Below, piece by piece: positions 51,583 through 61,462 of a stretch of DNA of 64,000 nucleotides; the first letter of the stretch is position 1, and every line of letters begins with the position of its first letter. A model generated the notes under the pieces. It saw only the letters and a program-made list of their open reading frames with translations, made no database searches and was not told the DNA's origin. Where the stretch lies: NCBI GenBank assembly GCA_964619535.1, contig CAZUEX010000001.1:186001-250000 (forward strand), in the 5' to 3' direction. This DNA comes from Leptonema sp964619535. GTDB lineage: Bacteria > Spirochaetota > Leptospiria > Leptospirales > Leptonemataceae. Position numbers and translations under genes: made by a program.

Positions 51583-52593
51583 ATGTTCAGCCGGGTTTAT
51601 CCAATGTTTGTAGCCCTTGCAGTCGGGCTTGTTATTCTCCTTCTGAAACTGGTCGCCTTCTATCTTTCCAATTCGATGGCCCTGAAATCCGATGCACTGG
51701 AAAGCCTGGTCAACCTTCTTGCGGGCAGTTTTGCGGCCTTTGCGGTTCTCTATGCGCGCAAGCCAGCCGATCGCGACCATCCCTATGGTCATGGTAAGAT
51801 TGAATATGTGTCGTCATTTTTTGAAGGCGGACTGATCACCCTTGCTGCTATACTTATCTGCTACGAGGCCATAGAGAACCTTGTCCGGGGCATCGTTCTT
51901 AAAGAGCTGGGCATCGGCCTGCTTATCAACTTTGCAGCCGGGTCCATAAACGGCATCCTGGGTCTGTGGCTGATTCGCATGGGCAAAAAGAAATCGTCAG
52001 CGGCCATGGAGGCAGACGGGCATCACCTGCTGTCAGACTTTATTACCACTCTGGGAGTAGCAGGAGGATTGCTGGCCGTTCATTTTACCGGACTGAGCTG
52101 GCTTGATCCGGCCATCGCGCTGGTCTTTGGCCTCTGGCTTGGCTTTGCAGGTGGTCGGGTGCTTTATCGCTCTGTGTTATCCCTGATGGATACAGAGAAT
52201 CCGGAAAGCATTGAAAGGCTGATCTCCGCCATGAATCATGTGAATGATCCCGACGTTCTTGCCATCCATGCCCTGCGTGCCATGCATTTAGGCGAGTACA
52301 CTCATGTGGATATCCATATCGTTTTACCCGAAGTCTATGATATTGCAAAGGCCAATGAAATCGTGCATGCCTATGAACACAGGGTGCTGGCAGAGGCAGG
52401 CATGAACGGTGAATTCCATTCCCATATAGATCCCTGCGGCAGACGCTATTGTTCGCACTGCCATCTGAAAGACTGCCCGATCCGTCAGGAGCCCCTTATG
52501 CGTAAGCGGCCAGATTTTATAACCGAAGTGGCCGTTGCCTGGCCGGATGGTCATATGAGAAGGGTCCTGGATCAGGTCCCCCACCGTAGCTGA
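51583..52593 (+). CDS. Cation diffusion facilitator (metal efflux transporter)
   Basis: The product is 336 residues from ATG 51583. The frame extends to an ATG at 51517, but the extra 22 residues are polar and precede the first membrane helix. Six transmembrane helices occupy about residues 5-200. The zinc-site motifs are SDALES in helix 2, RDHPYGHGK between helices 2 and 3, and HHLLSD in helix 5. The cytoplasmic tail has the usual metal-regulated dimer fold and ends in a Cys/His cluster (CGRRYCSHCHLKDC). Such proteins export Zn, Fe, Mn, Cd or Co in exchange for protons; the metal cannot be deduced. Confidence 0.93.
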   Translation: MFSRVYPMFVALAVGLVILLLKLVAFYLSNSMALKSDALESLVNLLAGSFAAFAVLYARKPADRDHPYGHGKIEYVSSFFEGGLITLAAILICYEAIENLVRGIVLKELGIGLLINFAAGSINGILGLWLIRMGKKKSSAAMEADGHHLLSDFITTLGVAGGLLAVHFTGLSWLDPAIALVFGLWLGFAGGRVLYRSVLSLMDTENPESIERLISAMNHVNDPDVLAIHALRAMHLGEYTHVDIHIVLPEVYDIAKANEIVHAYEHRVLAEAGMNGEFHSHIDPCGRRYCSHCHLKDCPIRQEPLMRKRPDFITEVAVAWPDGHMRRVLDQVPHRS

Positions 52594-52655
52594 TCCTGTA
52601 TTGTTTCAATAGTTTATGGTTGACTGAAGTCCAGCCCTTATGATAGCTTTGCAGC

Positions 52656-55202
52656 ATGACGTACAGGTTCAATCCCCCAGACCTGAAGATTGCCGAGGAT
52701 CACTCGCGACTTCATGAGCTGATCAGCAAGCAGGCCAGCGAGGATCGTGATTCTCTCATACGCCACTTTGCCCACCATCTGGAATACAGCGTAGGCAAGT
52801 ATGTTCATAACACCACCGATACCGACATCTATCTGGCCCTGGCCTATACCCTGCGCGATTACCTGATCGATCGATGGAATGAAACACAGGAGCGCTATCG
52901 TCGGGAAAAGGCGAAGCGGGTCTACTACATCTCCATGGAATTCCTTATCGGTCAGATGCTGAAATCGAACCTGGTCAATCTGAATGCATACGAGCTGGCA
53001 AGGGATGCCCTGGCAGAATTTGGCTATGACATTGACGCCATCTGTTCTCAGGAGCCCGATGCCGGTCTCGGGAATGGCGGTCTGGGGCGACTGGCTGCCT
53101 GTTTCCTCGACAGCATGAGCACGCTGGATCTTCCTTCCAGTGGTTCAGGGCTTCTGTATAACTTCGGCATTTTTCGGCAGCGTATTGTTAACGGCAATCA
53201 GGTGGAGGCTCCGGATAACTGGCTTGATATAACCAATCCATGGATTATCAGTCGCAGTGACCTGATTTATCCGATCGGCTTCGGTGGCTACGTTGAGGAA
53301 TACACCGATCATAAAGGAAATATACGCAAACGATGGATACCCGGCGACCAGGTGCTGGCACGAGCCCATGACATCCTGATACCGGGCTTCCGTACAAGGA
53401 CGGTAAACAATCTTCGGCTGTGGAAGGCCGAATCGACCGAGGATTTCGATTTCAAATACTTTAATCACGGCGATTATATACGTGCCGTTGAAGACAAGGT
53501 AATCTCCGAGAACATCACCCATGTCCTTTATCCCAATGAGAACATAACCCAGGGACGCGAACTGCGACTGAAACAGGAGTATTTTCTTGTTTCGGCGACG
53601 ATCCGGGATGCGTTGCGCGACTTCTTTGAACAGGAAGGGGTTTCGCACGAAGAGATGCCCGACCGTATGTTCTTCCAGCTGAACGACACCCATCCGGCCC
53701 TGGCCGTTGTAGAGCTGCTGCGCATCCTCGTTGATGAACACAACCTGGAGTTTGATCACGCCTGGAATATCGTGCGGCGTTGTTTTGCCTATACGAATCA
53801 CACCGTTATGCCAGAAGCTCTGGAGCGCTGGTCGGTAGATCTACTCGGTTCGCTTCTGCCGCGCCATCTGGAGCTCATCTATCAGGTGAATTTTTTCTTT
53901 CTGGAAGATCTGCGCAAACAGGGAGAGCCTGAAGACGTTATTGCAAGACTGTCGCTGATCGAAGAAGGCCCGATCAAAAGGGCGCGCATGGCAAATCTTG
54001 CCATCCTCGGTTCTACGAAGGTGAATGGAGTATCGGCCATTCACACGGAAATCATCAAAAAGACAATCTTTGCAGATTTTCATCGGATTTTTCCCGATAA
54101 ATTTATCAACAAGACGAATGGCATAACCTTTCGTCGATGGTTGATTGCTGCCAATCCAGAGCTGACAGCCCTGATCAATGATGCCATTGGCCTGCGCTGG
54201 TTGATCGACCACGGACGCCTGCGCGATCTCGAAAAGGTTGCTGACGATGCGTCGTTTCAGGGGGAGTTCCAGAAGATTCGTCAGTATAACAAGGAGAAGC
54301 TGGTCAAGATCATCCACCATACAACCGGTGTGGTGGTCGATCCGGAAAGCATGTTTGACGTTCAGATCAAACGCATCCACGAATACAAAAGACAGCTTCT
54401 GAACGTTCTGCGTATCATCGCCGATTATCAGTATCTGAAAGACAACCGTGAAGCTGATTATACTCCGCGAACCTTTATTTTTGCAGGCAAGGCTGCTCCA
54501 GGATACCATCGTGCGAAGCTGATTATCAAGCTCATTCACAGTGTCGGTGAGACGATCAATAACGACCGCGACGTTCGCGACCGTATGAAGGTCGTTTTTT
54601 TGCCAAACTACTCGGTATCGCTGGCCGAACGTATCTTTCCGGCTTCCGATCTGTCCGAGCAGATTTCAACGGCCGGAACCGAGGCATCGGGGACCGGCAA
54701 TATGAAGTTCATGCTGAACGGCGCCTTGACGGTTGGCACCCTGGACGGGGCCAATGTGGAGATGCGCGAAGCGGCCGGAGCCGAGAACTTCTACATCTTT
54801 GGCAAAACCGTTGAGGAGCTGGATGAGATCCGGCAGAGCTATGATCCGGTCTCGATTTTTGAAAAGGACCAGACGATTCATGCAGTTCTTTCGGCCATTC
54901 ACCAGAACTATTTTAATCCGCTGGCCCCCGGGCTGTTTCAGGAGCTCTTTCATGTCCTTACATATGGAGGAGATCCGTATTTCCACCTGGCCGATTTCCC
55001 GGACTATCGGCGTATACAGGGTGTCATAGCTCGCGAATATCGCGACCGGGCGCTCTGGCTTCGAAAATCCATTGTCAACATTGCCAGATCGGGAATCTTT
55101 TCCTCTGATCGAACCATTGACGAATATGCGCGAGAGATCTGGTCCGTAAAGGCCGTGAAACCGGTAGGGGATGGAGCCATGTTCTCGGGCTCCGTCAGCT
55201 GA
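52656..55202 (+). CDS. glgP: Glycogen/starch/alpha-glucan phosphorylase
   Basis: GlgP releases glucose 1-phosphate from the non-reducing ends of alpha-1,4-glucans using pyridoxal phosphate. At 848 residues it has the family length. Visible motifs are YYISMEFLIG, EPDAGLGNGGLGRLAACFLDS, NDTHPALAV, KTNGITFRRWL and the PLP-lysine segment EASGTGNMKFMLNGALTVGT. All active-site elements are present. No other glycogen genes are adjacent. The ATG has no strong ribosome binding site. Its presence indicates that the cell stores alpha-glucan. Confidence 0.98.
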   Translation: MTYRFNPPDLKIAEDHSRLHELISKQASEDRDSLIRHFAHHLEYSVGKYVHNTTDTDIYLALAYTLRDYLIDRWNETQERYRREKAKRVYYISMEFLIGQMLKSNLVNLNAYELARDALAEFGYDIDAICSQEPDAGLGNGGLGRLAACFLDSMSTLDLPSSGSGLLYNFGIFRQRIVNGNQVEAPDNWLDITNPWIISRSDLIYPIGFGGYVEEYTDHKGNIRKRWIPGDQVLARAHDILIPGFRTRTVNNLRLWKAESTEDFDFKYFNHGDYIRAVEDKVISENITHVLYPNENITQGRELRLKQEYFLVSATIRDALRDFFEQEGVSHEEMPDRMFFQLNDTHPALAVVELLRILVDEHNLEFDHAWNIVRRCFAYTNHTVMPEALERWSVDLLGSLLPRHLELIYQVNFFFLEDLRKQGEPEDVIARLSLIEEGPIKRARMANLAILGSTKVNGVSAIHTEIIKKTIFADFHRIFPDKFINKTNGITFRRWLIAANPELTALINDAIGLRWLIDHGRLRDLEKVADDASFQGEFQKIRQYNKEKLVKIIHHTTGVVVDPESMFDVQIKRIHEYKRQLLNVLRIIADYQYLKDNREADYTPRTFIFAGKAAPGYHRAKLIIKLIHSVGETINNDRDVRDRMKVVFLPNYSVSLAERIFPASDLSEQISTAGTEASGTGNMKFMLNGALTVGTLDGANVEMREAAGAENFYIFGKTVEELDEIRQSYDPVSIFEKDQTIHAVLSAIHQNYFNPLAPGLFQELFHVLTYGGDPYFHLADFPDYRRIQGVIAREYRDRALWLRKSIVNIARSGIFSSDRTIDEYAREIWSVKAVKPVGDGAMFSGSVS

Positions 55203-55419
55203 AGGTCCGGGAATGATGGTCTGTAAAGACATGCTGCGGATCCCACTACATATTTGCCAGCCGCGGAGGGTGTGGACACTGGCCTGCCCGTCAGAAAGTG
55301 GAGAAATCAGGCATCCCTGGTTTGACATCACGGGACTAAGGGAAAGTTATGGTCACGACATAAAGGTGTAACAGCTGTTTTCTATCTCAGGGCTGTAATC
55401 AGGACGGATCGGCTAAGGC

Positions 55420-57201
55420 ATGCAACAGGGCAATTTGATCTGGGAGGAAATTTTACGGGAGCTTGACTTCGCCTTCCAACCTGTACTGGATGTGAACTCT
55501 GGAAGAGTCTTCGGTTATGAAGCCCTTCTCAGAAACTTTGATCGGGCTGGCTTTTCCAGCGTCTTTGAGCTTCTGGATTTCGCCTTTGAAAACAGAGCCC
55601 TTTATACCCTGGACCTGTATCTTCGACGGCTTGCCCTGCAACGGTTTGTTCAATTCCCCGATGCCGGTAAGAGGCGACTCTTTTACAATGTGGATAACCG
55701 CCTTCTGGAGATGCCTGACTATCGGCAGGGAAACACGCATCGCGTTCTCGAGGATTATGATCTGCCTGCATCTACGATGGTCTTCGAGATCTCAGAACGA
55801 CACCAGTTTCATTCGATCGAACGGATGAAGGCCATGATCCAGACCTATCGTCAGCAGGGTTACCGCATTGCTGTCGATGATTACGGAGTTGGGTTCTCTG
55901 GATTACAGCTGATCTACAGTGTTGAGCCTGACATTGTAAAACTCGATCGCTTTTTTATCAAGGGTGTGGACAGCGATCCGAAGAAGCGACTCTTTTTGCA
56001 GCATGTGATCCAGCTTTCGCATCTACTGGGCAGCCTGGTGCTTGCAGAAGGTGTGGAAACAGAAGAAGAGTACAGGGCCTGCGTTGGTATTGGCTGCGAT
56101 CTGATTCAGGGATACTTTGTAGGACGACCACAATTTGTAACTGAATGGTTATCCGATCATGCAAAGAGTGATGCCAGCGACAACAGTCAGGGGGATCGCC
56201 AGACATCCATTGTGCAATTCAGGCCTGATCTGCCGGTACAGCGCATTGAACCGATTCGACCGGGGATGGGATTTACCGAAGTACTGGGGCTTTTTAAACG
56301 TTATCCGGACTGTACGTTTTTCCCCGTGTTGAACGAGTTTGAAGAGCCCGTGGGCTTGCTTGATGAAGCCAGCCTGAACGGACTGACCGGCTCCTTTCCT
56401 GAAAAAAGTTTGCTGCACAACAAAGATAACGGTGAGCTGGATGGCTACCTGGCCCGTCATATCCGAAAATGTCACGTAGCCGATCTGCATGCTGACCTGG
56501 ATGAGATTCTGAAGGTGTTTTCTCTGGTCGATACGATGGATTCTGTTGAGGGCATCGTGATTACGGACCGGGGACGTTACGCTGGATTCCTTTCCTGTAC
56601 GGCCATGCTGCGCTACGTGTATCAGGAACGGATTGAGTCTACAAGGGACGAAAACCCGCTTACGGGACTGCCAGGCAACCGCGCGATCGGGCGCTATCTG
56701 GAAGAGGCGGCCCGTCGTGGGGATCCCACTGTATTGGTTTACCTCGATGTGGACCATTTCAAGCCATTGAATGACCGCTACGGCTTTGAAAACGGCGACC
56801 TGACCCTGACCAGGATTGCGGATTCACTGAAACGCCTCAGTGATAGCAGCCATAATATCTTTGCCGGGCATGTGGGTGGAGACGATTTCTTTCTGTCGTT
56901 TCGTCGGCATTCGTTGCGTTCCGTCCTGCGGGAGGTCCGCTGCTTGCAGCAGTCCTTTGCCGAGGCCTGTTCGAGCTTTCTCGATGCCCGGGATCTGGAA
57001 CGGGGCTACCTGCAGGCAAAGAACCGTTACGGGCAGATGCAGCGGTTTCCTCTTCCATTGTTGTCGGCCTCTGTCGTTGTCTTTCCTCAGGGACAGATCC
57101 CCCTGCGCGATATATCAAGGCTTGTTCTGGAAGCGAAGAACGGGGCCAGGAGTTCCAGAAAGGGGATCTATGTGAGAACCGTGGATCGTCCGCTGTCCTA
57201 A
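55420..57201 (+). CDS. EAL-CBS-GGDEF cyclic-di-GMP signalling protein
   Basis: The product is 593 residues, soluble. The EAL domain (about 8-245) is canonical: YEALLR, FEISERH, VDDYGVGFSG, VKLDRFF and AEGVET, so phosphodiesterase activity is expected. A CBS pair (about 275-415) may bind adenine nucleotides. The GGDEF domain (about 425-590) has DVDHFKPLNDRYGFENGD but reads GGDDF at the signature and lacks an RxxD inhibitory site, so cyclase activity is doubtful. This EAL-CBS-GGDEF order is a known architecture in which the C-terminal domain can sense GTP or nucleotide. A perfect TTGACA at 55322-55327 with a poor -10 lies upstream. The stop overlaps by 4 bp the end of the convergent lipoprotein gene. 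Confidence 0.92.
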   Translation: MQQGNLIWEEILRELDFAFQPVLDVNSGRVFGYEALLRNFDRAGFSSVFELLDFAFENRALYTLDLYLRRLALQRFVQFPDAGKRRLFYNVDNRLLEMPDYRQGNTHRVLEDYDLPASTMVFEISERHQFHSIERMKAMIQTYRQQGYRIAVDDYGVGFSGLQLIYSVEPDIVKLDRFFIKGVDSDPKKRLFLQHVIQLSHLLGSLVLAEGVETEEEYRACVGIGCDLIQGYFVGRPQFVTEWLSDHAKSDASDNSQGDRQTSIVQFRPDLPVQRIEPIRPGMGFTEVLGLFKRYPDCTFFPVLNEFEEPVGLLDEASLNGLTGSFPEKSLLHNKDNGELDGYLARHIRKCHVADLHADLDEILKVFSLVDTMDSVEGIVITDRGRYAGFLSCTAMLRYVYQERIESTRDENPLTGLPGNRAIGRYLEEAARRGDPTVLVYLDVDHFKPLNDRYGFENGDLTLTRIADSLKRLSDSSHNIFAGHVGGDDFFLSFRRHSLRSVLREVRCLQQSFAEACSSFLDARDLERGYLQAKNRYGQMQRFPLPLLSASVVVFPQGQIPLRDISRLVLEAKNGARSSRKGIYVRTVDRPLS

Positions 57202-57740
57202 TAAGACGAGTAGCGAATCAGATCGTCTTCCTGTGCATCGCTGAAAAAATCCCTGTAGGTATCGCCAGGCACAGGGCCCGAGGCAAACCGTAGCTCTTCA
57301 TCGGGAATGACAGAGAACTGCACCTGATCGACGGGGGTGGATTCAAGGGCAATCTTCAGCCTGTAATCTCCCCGTGGAAGAGGGTTGTAGTACTGTCGCA
57401 GCATCTGCATGTCTTCCGACGACTCCACGGGAACCTCGCGCAGATCAATCTCCACGGGTTCGGGACTGCCGGTAATCGAGTAAAGGGCTACGACCAGGGA
57501 GCGCGTGCCGAAACCGATTTCATCGATGCGGTACAGCCACCAGATGGTATGCTGATCGCTGAAATAAAGATGTTCTCTGCCGAAACGGAACTGCGTTGGC
57601 TGAAGAAGGGATCGTTCCAGCGGCGGCAGGTCCTGGTCGTAAAAGGCATTCCATGCAAATTCTCCTCTGATTTCCTGAGAGCAGGAAAAGAGAAAAGGCA
57701 GAAAAAGGGGGACGATGACAGAGAAAACAAGGCGTTTCAT
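57198..57740 (-). CDS. Predicted lipoprotein, unknown function
   Basis: The product is 180 residues from ATG 57740, with signal peptide MKRLVFSVIVPLFLPFLFSC and lipobox LFSC. A longer frame exists but would bury the signal peptide. The start lies 4 bp after the stop of the HEAT-like lipoprotein gene, so the two form an operon. The mature part is beta-rich with repeated short strands (FRFGREHLYFSDQHTIWWLY and VEIDLREVP) and no known domain. Confidence 0.75.
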   Translation of the reverse strand: MKRLVFSVIVPLFLPFLFSCSQEIRGEFAWNAFYDQDLPPLERSLLQPTQFRFGREHLYFSDQHTIWWLYRIDEIGFGTRSLVVALYSITGSPEPVEIDLREVPVESSEDMQMLRQYYNPLPRGDYRLKIALESTPVDQVQFSVIPDEELRFASGPVPGDTYRDFFSDAQEDDLIRYSSY

Positions 57741-57744
57741 GGCA

Positions 57745-59199
57745 TCAAAGCGTCCTTTTGCGATGAGCCTCAAGAAGGGCGGCGGCCTGCCTGCGCTTGA
57801 TGGCAAAGAAGGTGCTCAGAGCGTAGATCTGAAGATCCTCGCGACGGTACTCTCTTCTGATGTTTGCCAGAATGGCATCGAGGCCGTTTGGCAGGTGCAG
57901 CCCCTTTTTCAGAAGCTCTTTTGCCCGGGCTTCGTCCACTCCAAATCCTTTCTGGTAGGAGCGTTGAATAAACCGGGCATTGTTGCTACTTGAATCGGCG
58001 TAGGTGAGAAGGGCGTTGTGGATCTTCAGGCGAACATCGCCAGCCTCCCTGCCAAACAGGCGTTGAAAGGAGCGGTCCAGCCTTCCTGTATGACGACGGG
58101 AGCCGGCCGCGCTTTCATCGATTCGATACAGGCCCTTTTTCGTCGGTCGTACGGTCTTTGCCGGGCCTGTTTTCTTCTGCCGTGCGACCTTTTTCTGCGT
58201 GGCCGGCCGTTTACGGGGAAGAACGGGCTTCGCTTCTTCCTGGATCGTTACGCTTTCTTTCTCTTCTTGCCTGTTTGCCGTGTTCAGAGTCTCCAGCTCT
58301 TCTTTCAGGGCTTCCGGATCCACCTGCCTCATGGCGGCCATGGCATACAGGGCTGCCAGGCGAACGTCTTTATCGTCATCCTCATACAGCCCTTTTGCAA
58401 GGTCATAGCTCTCTTCATGAAAGCCCATGCCGCTCAGGGCTTCGAGGGCGGCGATTCTTGTTTCCGGATGTGTTTCTATTGTCAGGCTGTGCAGCAGGGA
58501 GCGTGCCTGGTCCTGGTCTTTGACGGCTGAGAGCCTTCGGATCGCAGCCATACGGGCCGGATGCTCCGCATTCTGTGCTGTGGTCAGGATGTACTGTCCG
58601 GCCTCGTTCGTGCCCAGACGGGCAATGGCCTGCATCGTTACCTCTATGTCTTTGCCTGCATCGGCGTGCTCGATCAAAAGTGGCAGGGAATCCTCCAGGC
58701 CAGCCTCTCCGAAAAGGCGGATCGACGCTGGTTTCAGCTCTGTCTGGCCTGCTTCGATCATGGCATAGAGTGTTTCTGCACTGGCCCTGTCTGCGCGACG
58801 GAGCAGGGCCTGCTCCAGCTCCGCTGAAAACAGATCCGGGGATTCCGTAACGCTCTTTTGAACGAAGCGTGCATCGCTTTCACCTGGCTGCTCGATCAGC
58901 TGTTTCAGTATGGCCGGGCGCCGGGCTTCATATCCGGGCTCGTTGTAAAGCTCCTGCAGCATAACGGAGCTCAGGTCGGATTTTGCAGAGGCAATGGCCT
59001 CGATGTAATGTTCCTTTTCTGCCTCGGGTACATCCTGGCGGCGATCGAACAGGTTCACCAGTGCCTGTTCCTGGCCTGCCTCAATCTGCTGCTGGGCCGT
59101 GTCCAGCTCGGCGCGACTGACCGGTGTAGCACAGCGGCTCAGGCTCCACAGGGACAGCAGGATCAGAGGAATATGCAGGAAACGGGAGAATCGGCTCAT
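57745..59199 (-). CDS. HEAT-repeat-like lipoprotein
   Basis: The product is 484 residues from ATG 59199, which gives the signal peptide MSRFSRFLHIPLILLSLWSL with lipobox LSRC, an unusual Arg next to Cys but typical of relaxed spirochaete lipoboxes. AGAGG lies only 1 bp before the ATG, so the start is not certain; longer frames reach 59235 or 59274. Residues about 30-290 are helical pairs with the spacing of HEAT/armadillo repeats (for example MAAIRRLSAVKDQDQARSLL and RIAALEALSGMG). A Lys-rich linker near 330-360 leads to a C-terminal helical domain. It is probably a protein-binding scaffold on a membrane. Confidence 0.7.
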   Translation of the reverse strand: MSRFSRFLHIPLILLSLWSLSRCATPVSRAELDTAQQQIEAGQEQALVNLFDRRQDVPEAEKEHYIEAIASAKSDLSSVMLQELYNEPGYEARRPAILKQLIEQPGESDARFVQKSVTESPDLFSAELEQALLRRADRASAETLYAMIEAGQTELKPASIRLFGEAGLEDSLPLLIEHADAGKDIEVTMQAIARLGTNEAGQYILTTAQNAEHPARMAAIRRLSAVKDQDQARSLLHSLTIETHPETRIAALEALSGMGFHEESYDLAKGLYEDDDKDVRLAALYAMAAMRQVDPEALKEELETLNTANRQEEKESVTIQEEAKPVLPRKRPATQKKVARQKKTGPAKTVRPTKKGLYRIDESAAGSRRHTGRLDRSFQRLFGREAGDVRLKIHNALLTYADSSSNNARFIQRSYQKGFGVDEARAKELLKKGLHLPNGLDAILANIRREYRREDLQIYALSTFFAIKRRQAAALLEAHRKRTL

Positions 59200-59329
59200 A
59201 CCTCTTTGAGTATCGGACGAAGGCTTCCGGTACATTGTTTTTTTTAGCCGTTCAGCCGGCGGGCAACGGAACACAGTGTTCGAGGGGAAAATTCCTTGTT
59301 TAAAAGGGAGCCAGAAAAAATCTGCAGCG

Positions 59330-59596
59330 ATGGCACGATTTTTCGTTCTTTCATTCCTTTTTACGGCTGTGCTGGCCTGTCATGATCCGGTAGAACAGAA
59401 ATGCCTGAAGATCTGCGACAAGGTCATTGAGTGTTCTGCAGCAGATCAGCCGGCCGAGATGCAAAACCGGATCCGCATCTCCTGCATGGATGGCTGTACC
59501 ATCCACCAGGCAGATATCCTGGAATGCTATAGCGAGAACATGGAATGCGAAAGCCTGGGTAAGTGCATGTTCAATGCAATCATGAGTCAGTACTGA
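59330..59596 (+). CDS. Small Cys-rich lipoprotein
   Basis: The product is 88 residues from ATG 59330, with signal peptide MARFFVLSFLFTAVLAC and lipobox VLAC. The mature chain has about eight further cysteines (KCLKIC, EC, SCMDGC, EC, EC, KC), spaced as in the small Cys-rich Leptospira lipoproteins. They suggest several disulfides or a metal site outside the cytoplasm. A GTG at 59276 in the same frame would give a poorer signal peptide. It is divergent from the HEAT-like lipoprotein gene and 42 bp upstream of the glycosyltransferase gene. Confidence 0.7.
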   Translation: MARFFVLSFLFTAVLACHDPVEQKCLKICDKVIECSAADQPAEMQNRIRISCMDGCTIHQADILECYSENMECESLGKCMFNAIMSQY

Positions 59597-59638
59597 TCTT
59601 TCCGCAATCCTCAGAATCCAAAAATCCTACGGTAGGCC

Positions 59639-61369
59639 ATGAACCAGACACAGAAAAAGATCCTGATCTTTCTAACGCTTCTTTCCCTTCTGCCGGCAGT
59701 ATCCCTGATCCATGCCGATATGATGGACATCGATTCGGCGCAGTATGCAGAGATTGCCCGTGAGATGACCGACAGCAACAACTACCTGTTCATTCGTGAT
59801 AACGGTAGAAAGTATCTTGATAAGCCTATCATGACCTTCTGGCTGATCTCGCTGTCGTTCAAGCTGTTCGGTCAGAACAACATTGCCTTTCGACTGCCGT
59901 CGCTGATCTTTGCTCTTTTATCTCTGTACAGTATCTATCGGATTACCGTACTCCGTTCTCAGAGTGAACGACGCGGATTGCTGGCAGCCCTGCTGTATGC
60001 CTCAAGCCCGGGGCTGTTTTCGATGCTTGTCAGTCCGCTCATTGATATCTATCTGACGTCCTTTCTCATCTTCACGCATCATGCATGGTATCTGGCGCGA
60101 AAGAAGAATCCCCGCTACTACTATCTGATGTACTTCTTTATGGGATGCGGCTTTATTACGAAAGGGCCCATCGCCGTGGTCATCCCCGGAATATCGATCG
60201 GCGTCGATCTGCTGATCCGCCGGGACTGGGAGGGCATCCTGAAGATGAAGATACCGCAGGGCATCTTTATTACAGCAGCCCTGCCGCTTTTCTGGTCCTA
60301 CATCCTGTTTCAGGAGTTCAGCTGGTATGGGCCGAACTTTTTCATCATCATCCAGTCCTTTGGCCGCTTCTACAGCTTCATCTATGATCAGAAGTTCGAC
60401 CCTCTATTCTTTGTGAAGAACTTCGGCTGGGCCTTCGGACTGTTCTTTGTTCCCCTGGTCATCCATGTCTTCCTGAAGCTGCGTTCGGGCTTCCGGTATG
60501 CTCAGCAGAGAAAGGAACCCTTCTGGAAGCGCCTCCCTCTGGCCTTCTGGGATTACGTCAGGAGCGACCGTTTTCGGAACGGGGACTTCGTCGTTCCGCT
60601 GTGGCTGTTTTTGACGCTTTCTCTGATCAGCTTTTCTCGCTTTCAGCTGCCGCAGTACATCTACTGGATCCTGCCAGGTGGAGCCATCTACATGGCAGGG
60701 CTGCTGGATCGGCTGCTTTTTAAGGGAATGCAGGGCGAAGAAAAGCCAGAGGAGGGCATACCGGCCTGGTTCTTCTTCGTTGTGCCGGTGTTACTGATCC
60801 TGGCCTACCTGGCCGTGCCCGTCGTTGCCTTTGACCTGCAGGGGATGCAGTGGTTCTTCTTTGTGTTATCTCTGTTCCCGCTTGCCCTGTGGCCGGTTCT
60901 GCGCAAACACATGCCGGACCGCCTGCTTGTGCCGGTCCTTTCCGGACTGGCCTTTCACCTTACCGTTGCCTGGGTGATCTATGGCCTTTTGATCTTCTAC
61001 CAGCCTTCCAGCCGCATTGCCAGGACCGTGCGCAGGCTGGAACCCGGTCAGGAGGTGCTCTACAAATTTATGATCTCGAATTCACAGAGATCCTATGCCT
61101 TTTACTCGAAGCGGCTGACCCGCGACATCTTTCACAAAGACCGCTTTGATGCAGACCTGCGTCGCGATGGCTCAAGGCTTGTCATCATGTCCGGAGAGGG
61201 GCTGATGCATTTTCCCGGCTTTACCGGTGGCGCCTACAACCTGGAGATTCTCGAAGAGCACGATGCCTACAAGGTTTCGATGCCCAGCCAGGCCTTTTTC
61301 AACAAAAAGAAGCGTCCCGGAGTTTTAAGGAAGGTGTATCTGACCCGTGTCAGCCTGAAGAATCCCTGA
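59639..61369 (+). CDS. GT39/ArnT-like membrane glycosyltransferase
   Basis: The product is 576 residues with about 11-12 transmembrane helices. The first periplasmic loop holds MMDIDSAQYAEIAREM, the Asp-Glu pattern of PMT-type (GT39/GT83) enzymes that use lipid-linked sugars, and KYLDKPIMTFWLIS, which is conserved in the ArnT/PMT_2 group. ITKGPIAVVIPG follows. The C-terminal 120 residues are a soluble periplasmic domain. Such enzymes add sugars to lipid A or to exported proteins; the acceptor is unknown. The gene follows the small Cys-rich lipoprotein by 42 bp. Confidence 0.9.
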   Translation: MNQTQKKILIFLTLLSLLPAVSLIHADMMDIDSAQYAEIAREMTDSNNYLFIRDNGRKYLDKPIMTFWLISLSFKLFGQNNIAFRLPSLIFALLSLYSIYRITVLRSQSERRGLLAALLYASSPGLFSMLVSPLIDIYLTSFLIFTHHAWYLARKKNPRYYYLMYFFMGCGFITKGPIAVVIPGISIGVDLLIRRDWEGILKMKIPQGIFITAALPLFWSYILFQEFSWYGPNFFIIIQSFGRFYSFIYDQKFDPLFFVKNFGWAFGLFFVPLVIHVFLKLRSGFRYAQQRKEPFWKRLPLAFWDYVRSDRFRNGDFVVPLWLFLTLSLISFSRFQLPQYIYWILPGGAIYMAGLLDRLLFKGMQGEEKPEEGIPAWFFFVVPVLLILAYLAVPVVAFDLQGMQWFFFVLSLFPLALWPVLRKHMPDRLLVPVLSGLAFHLTVAWVIYGLLIFYQPSSRIARTVRRLEPGQEVLYKFMISNSQRSYAFYSKRLTRDIFHKDRFDADLRRDGSRLVIMSGEGLMHFPGFTGGAYNLEILEEHDAYKVSMPSQAFFNKKKRPGVLRKVYLTRVSLKNP

Positions 61370-61395
61370 TTCCTTTGCATCCGCAGCTCTGAAAA

Positions 61396-61417
61396 ATTGA
61401 TTGATTTATCAGTCAAT
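61396..61417. promoter_or_regulatory. TetR-type operator palindrome upstream of the GMC oxidoreductase
   Basis: The 22-bp sequence ATTGATTGATTTATCAGTCAAT is a near-perfect palindrome with one mismatched pair. Its TGAyTGATwwATCArTCA core resembles operators of TetR-family repressors. It lies 46 bp before the start codon in an otherwise empty 93-bp gap. No TetR gene is in the window. Confidence 0.55.
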
Positions 61418-61462
61418 TTTGAAAGCCTCTGTTAGACGCCTTAAAGACACAGGGGGAGCGGC

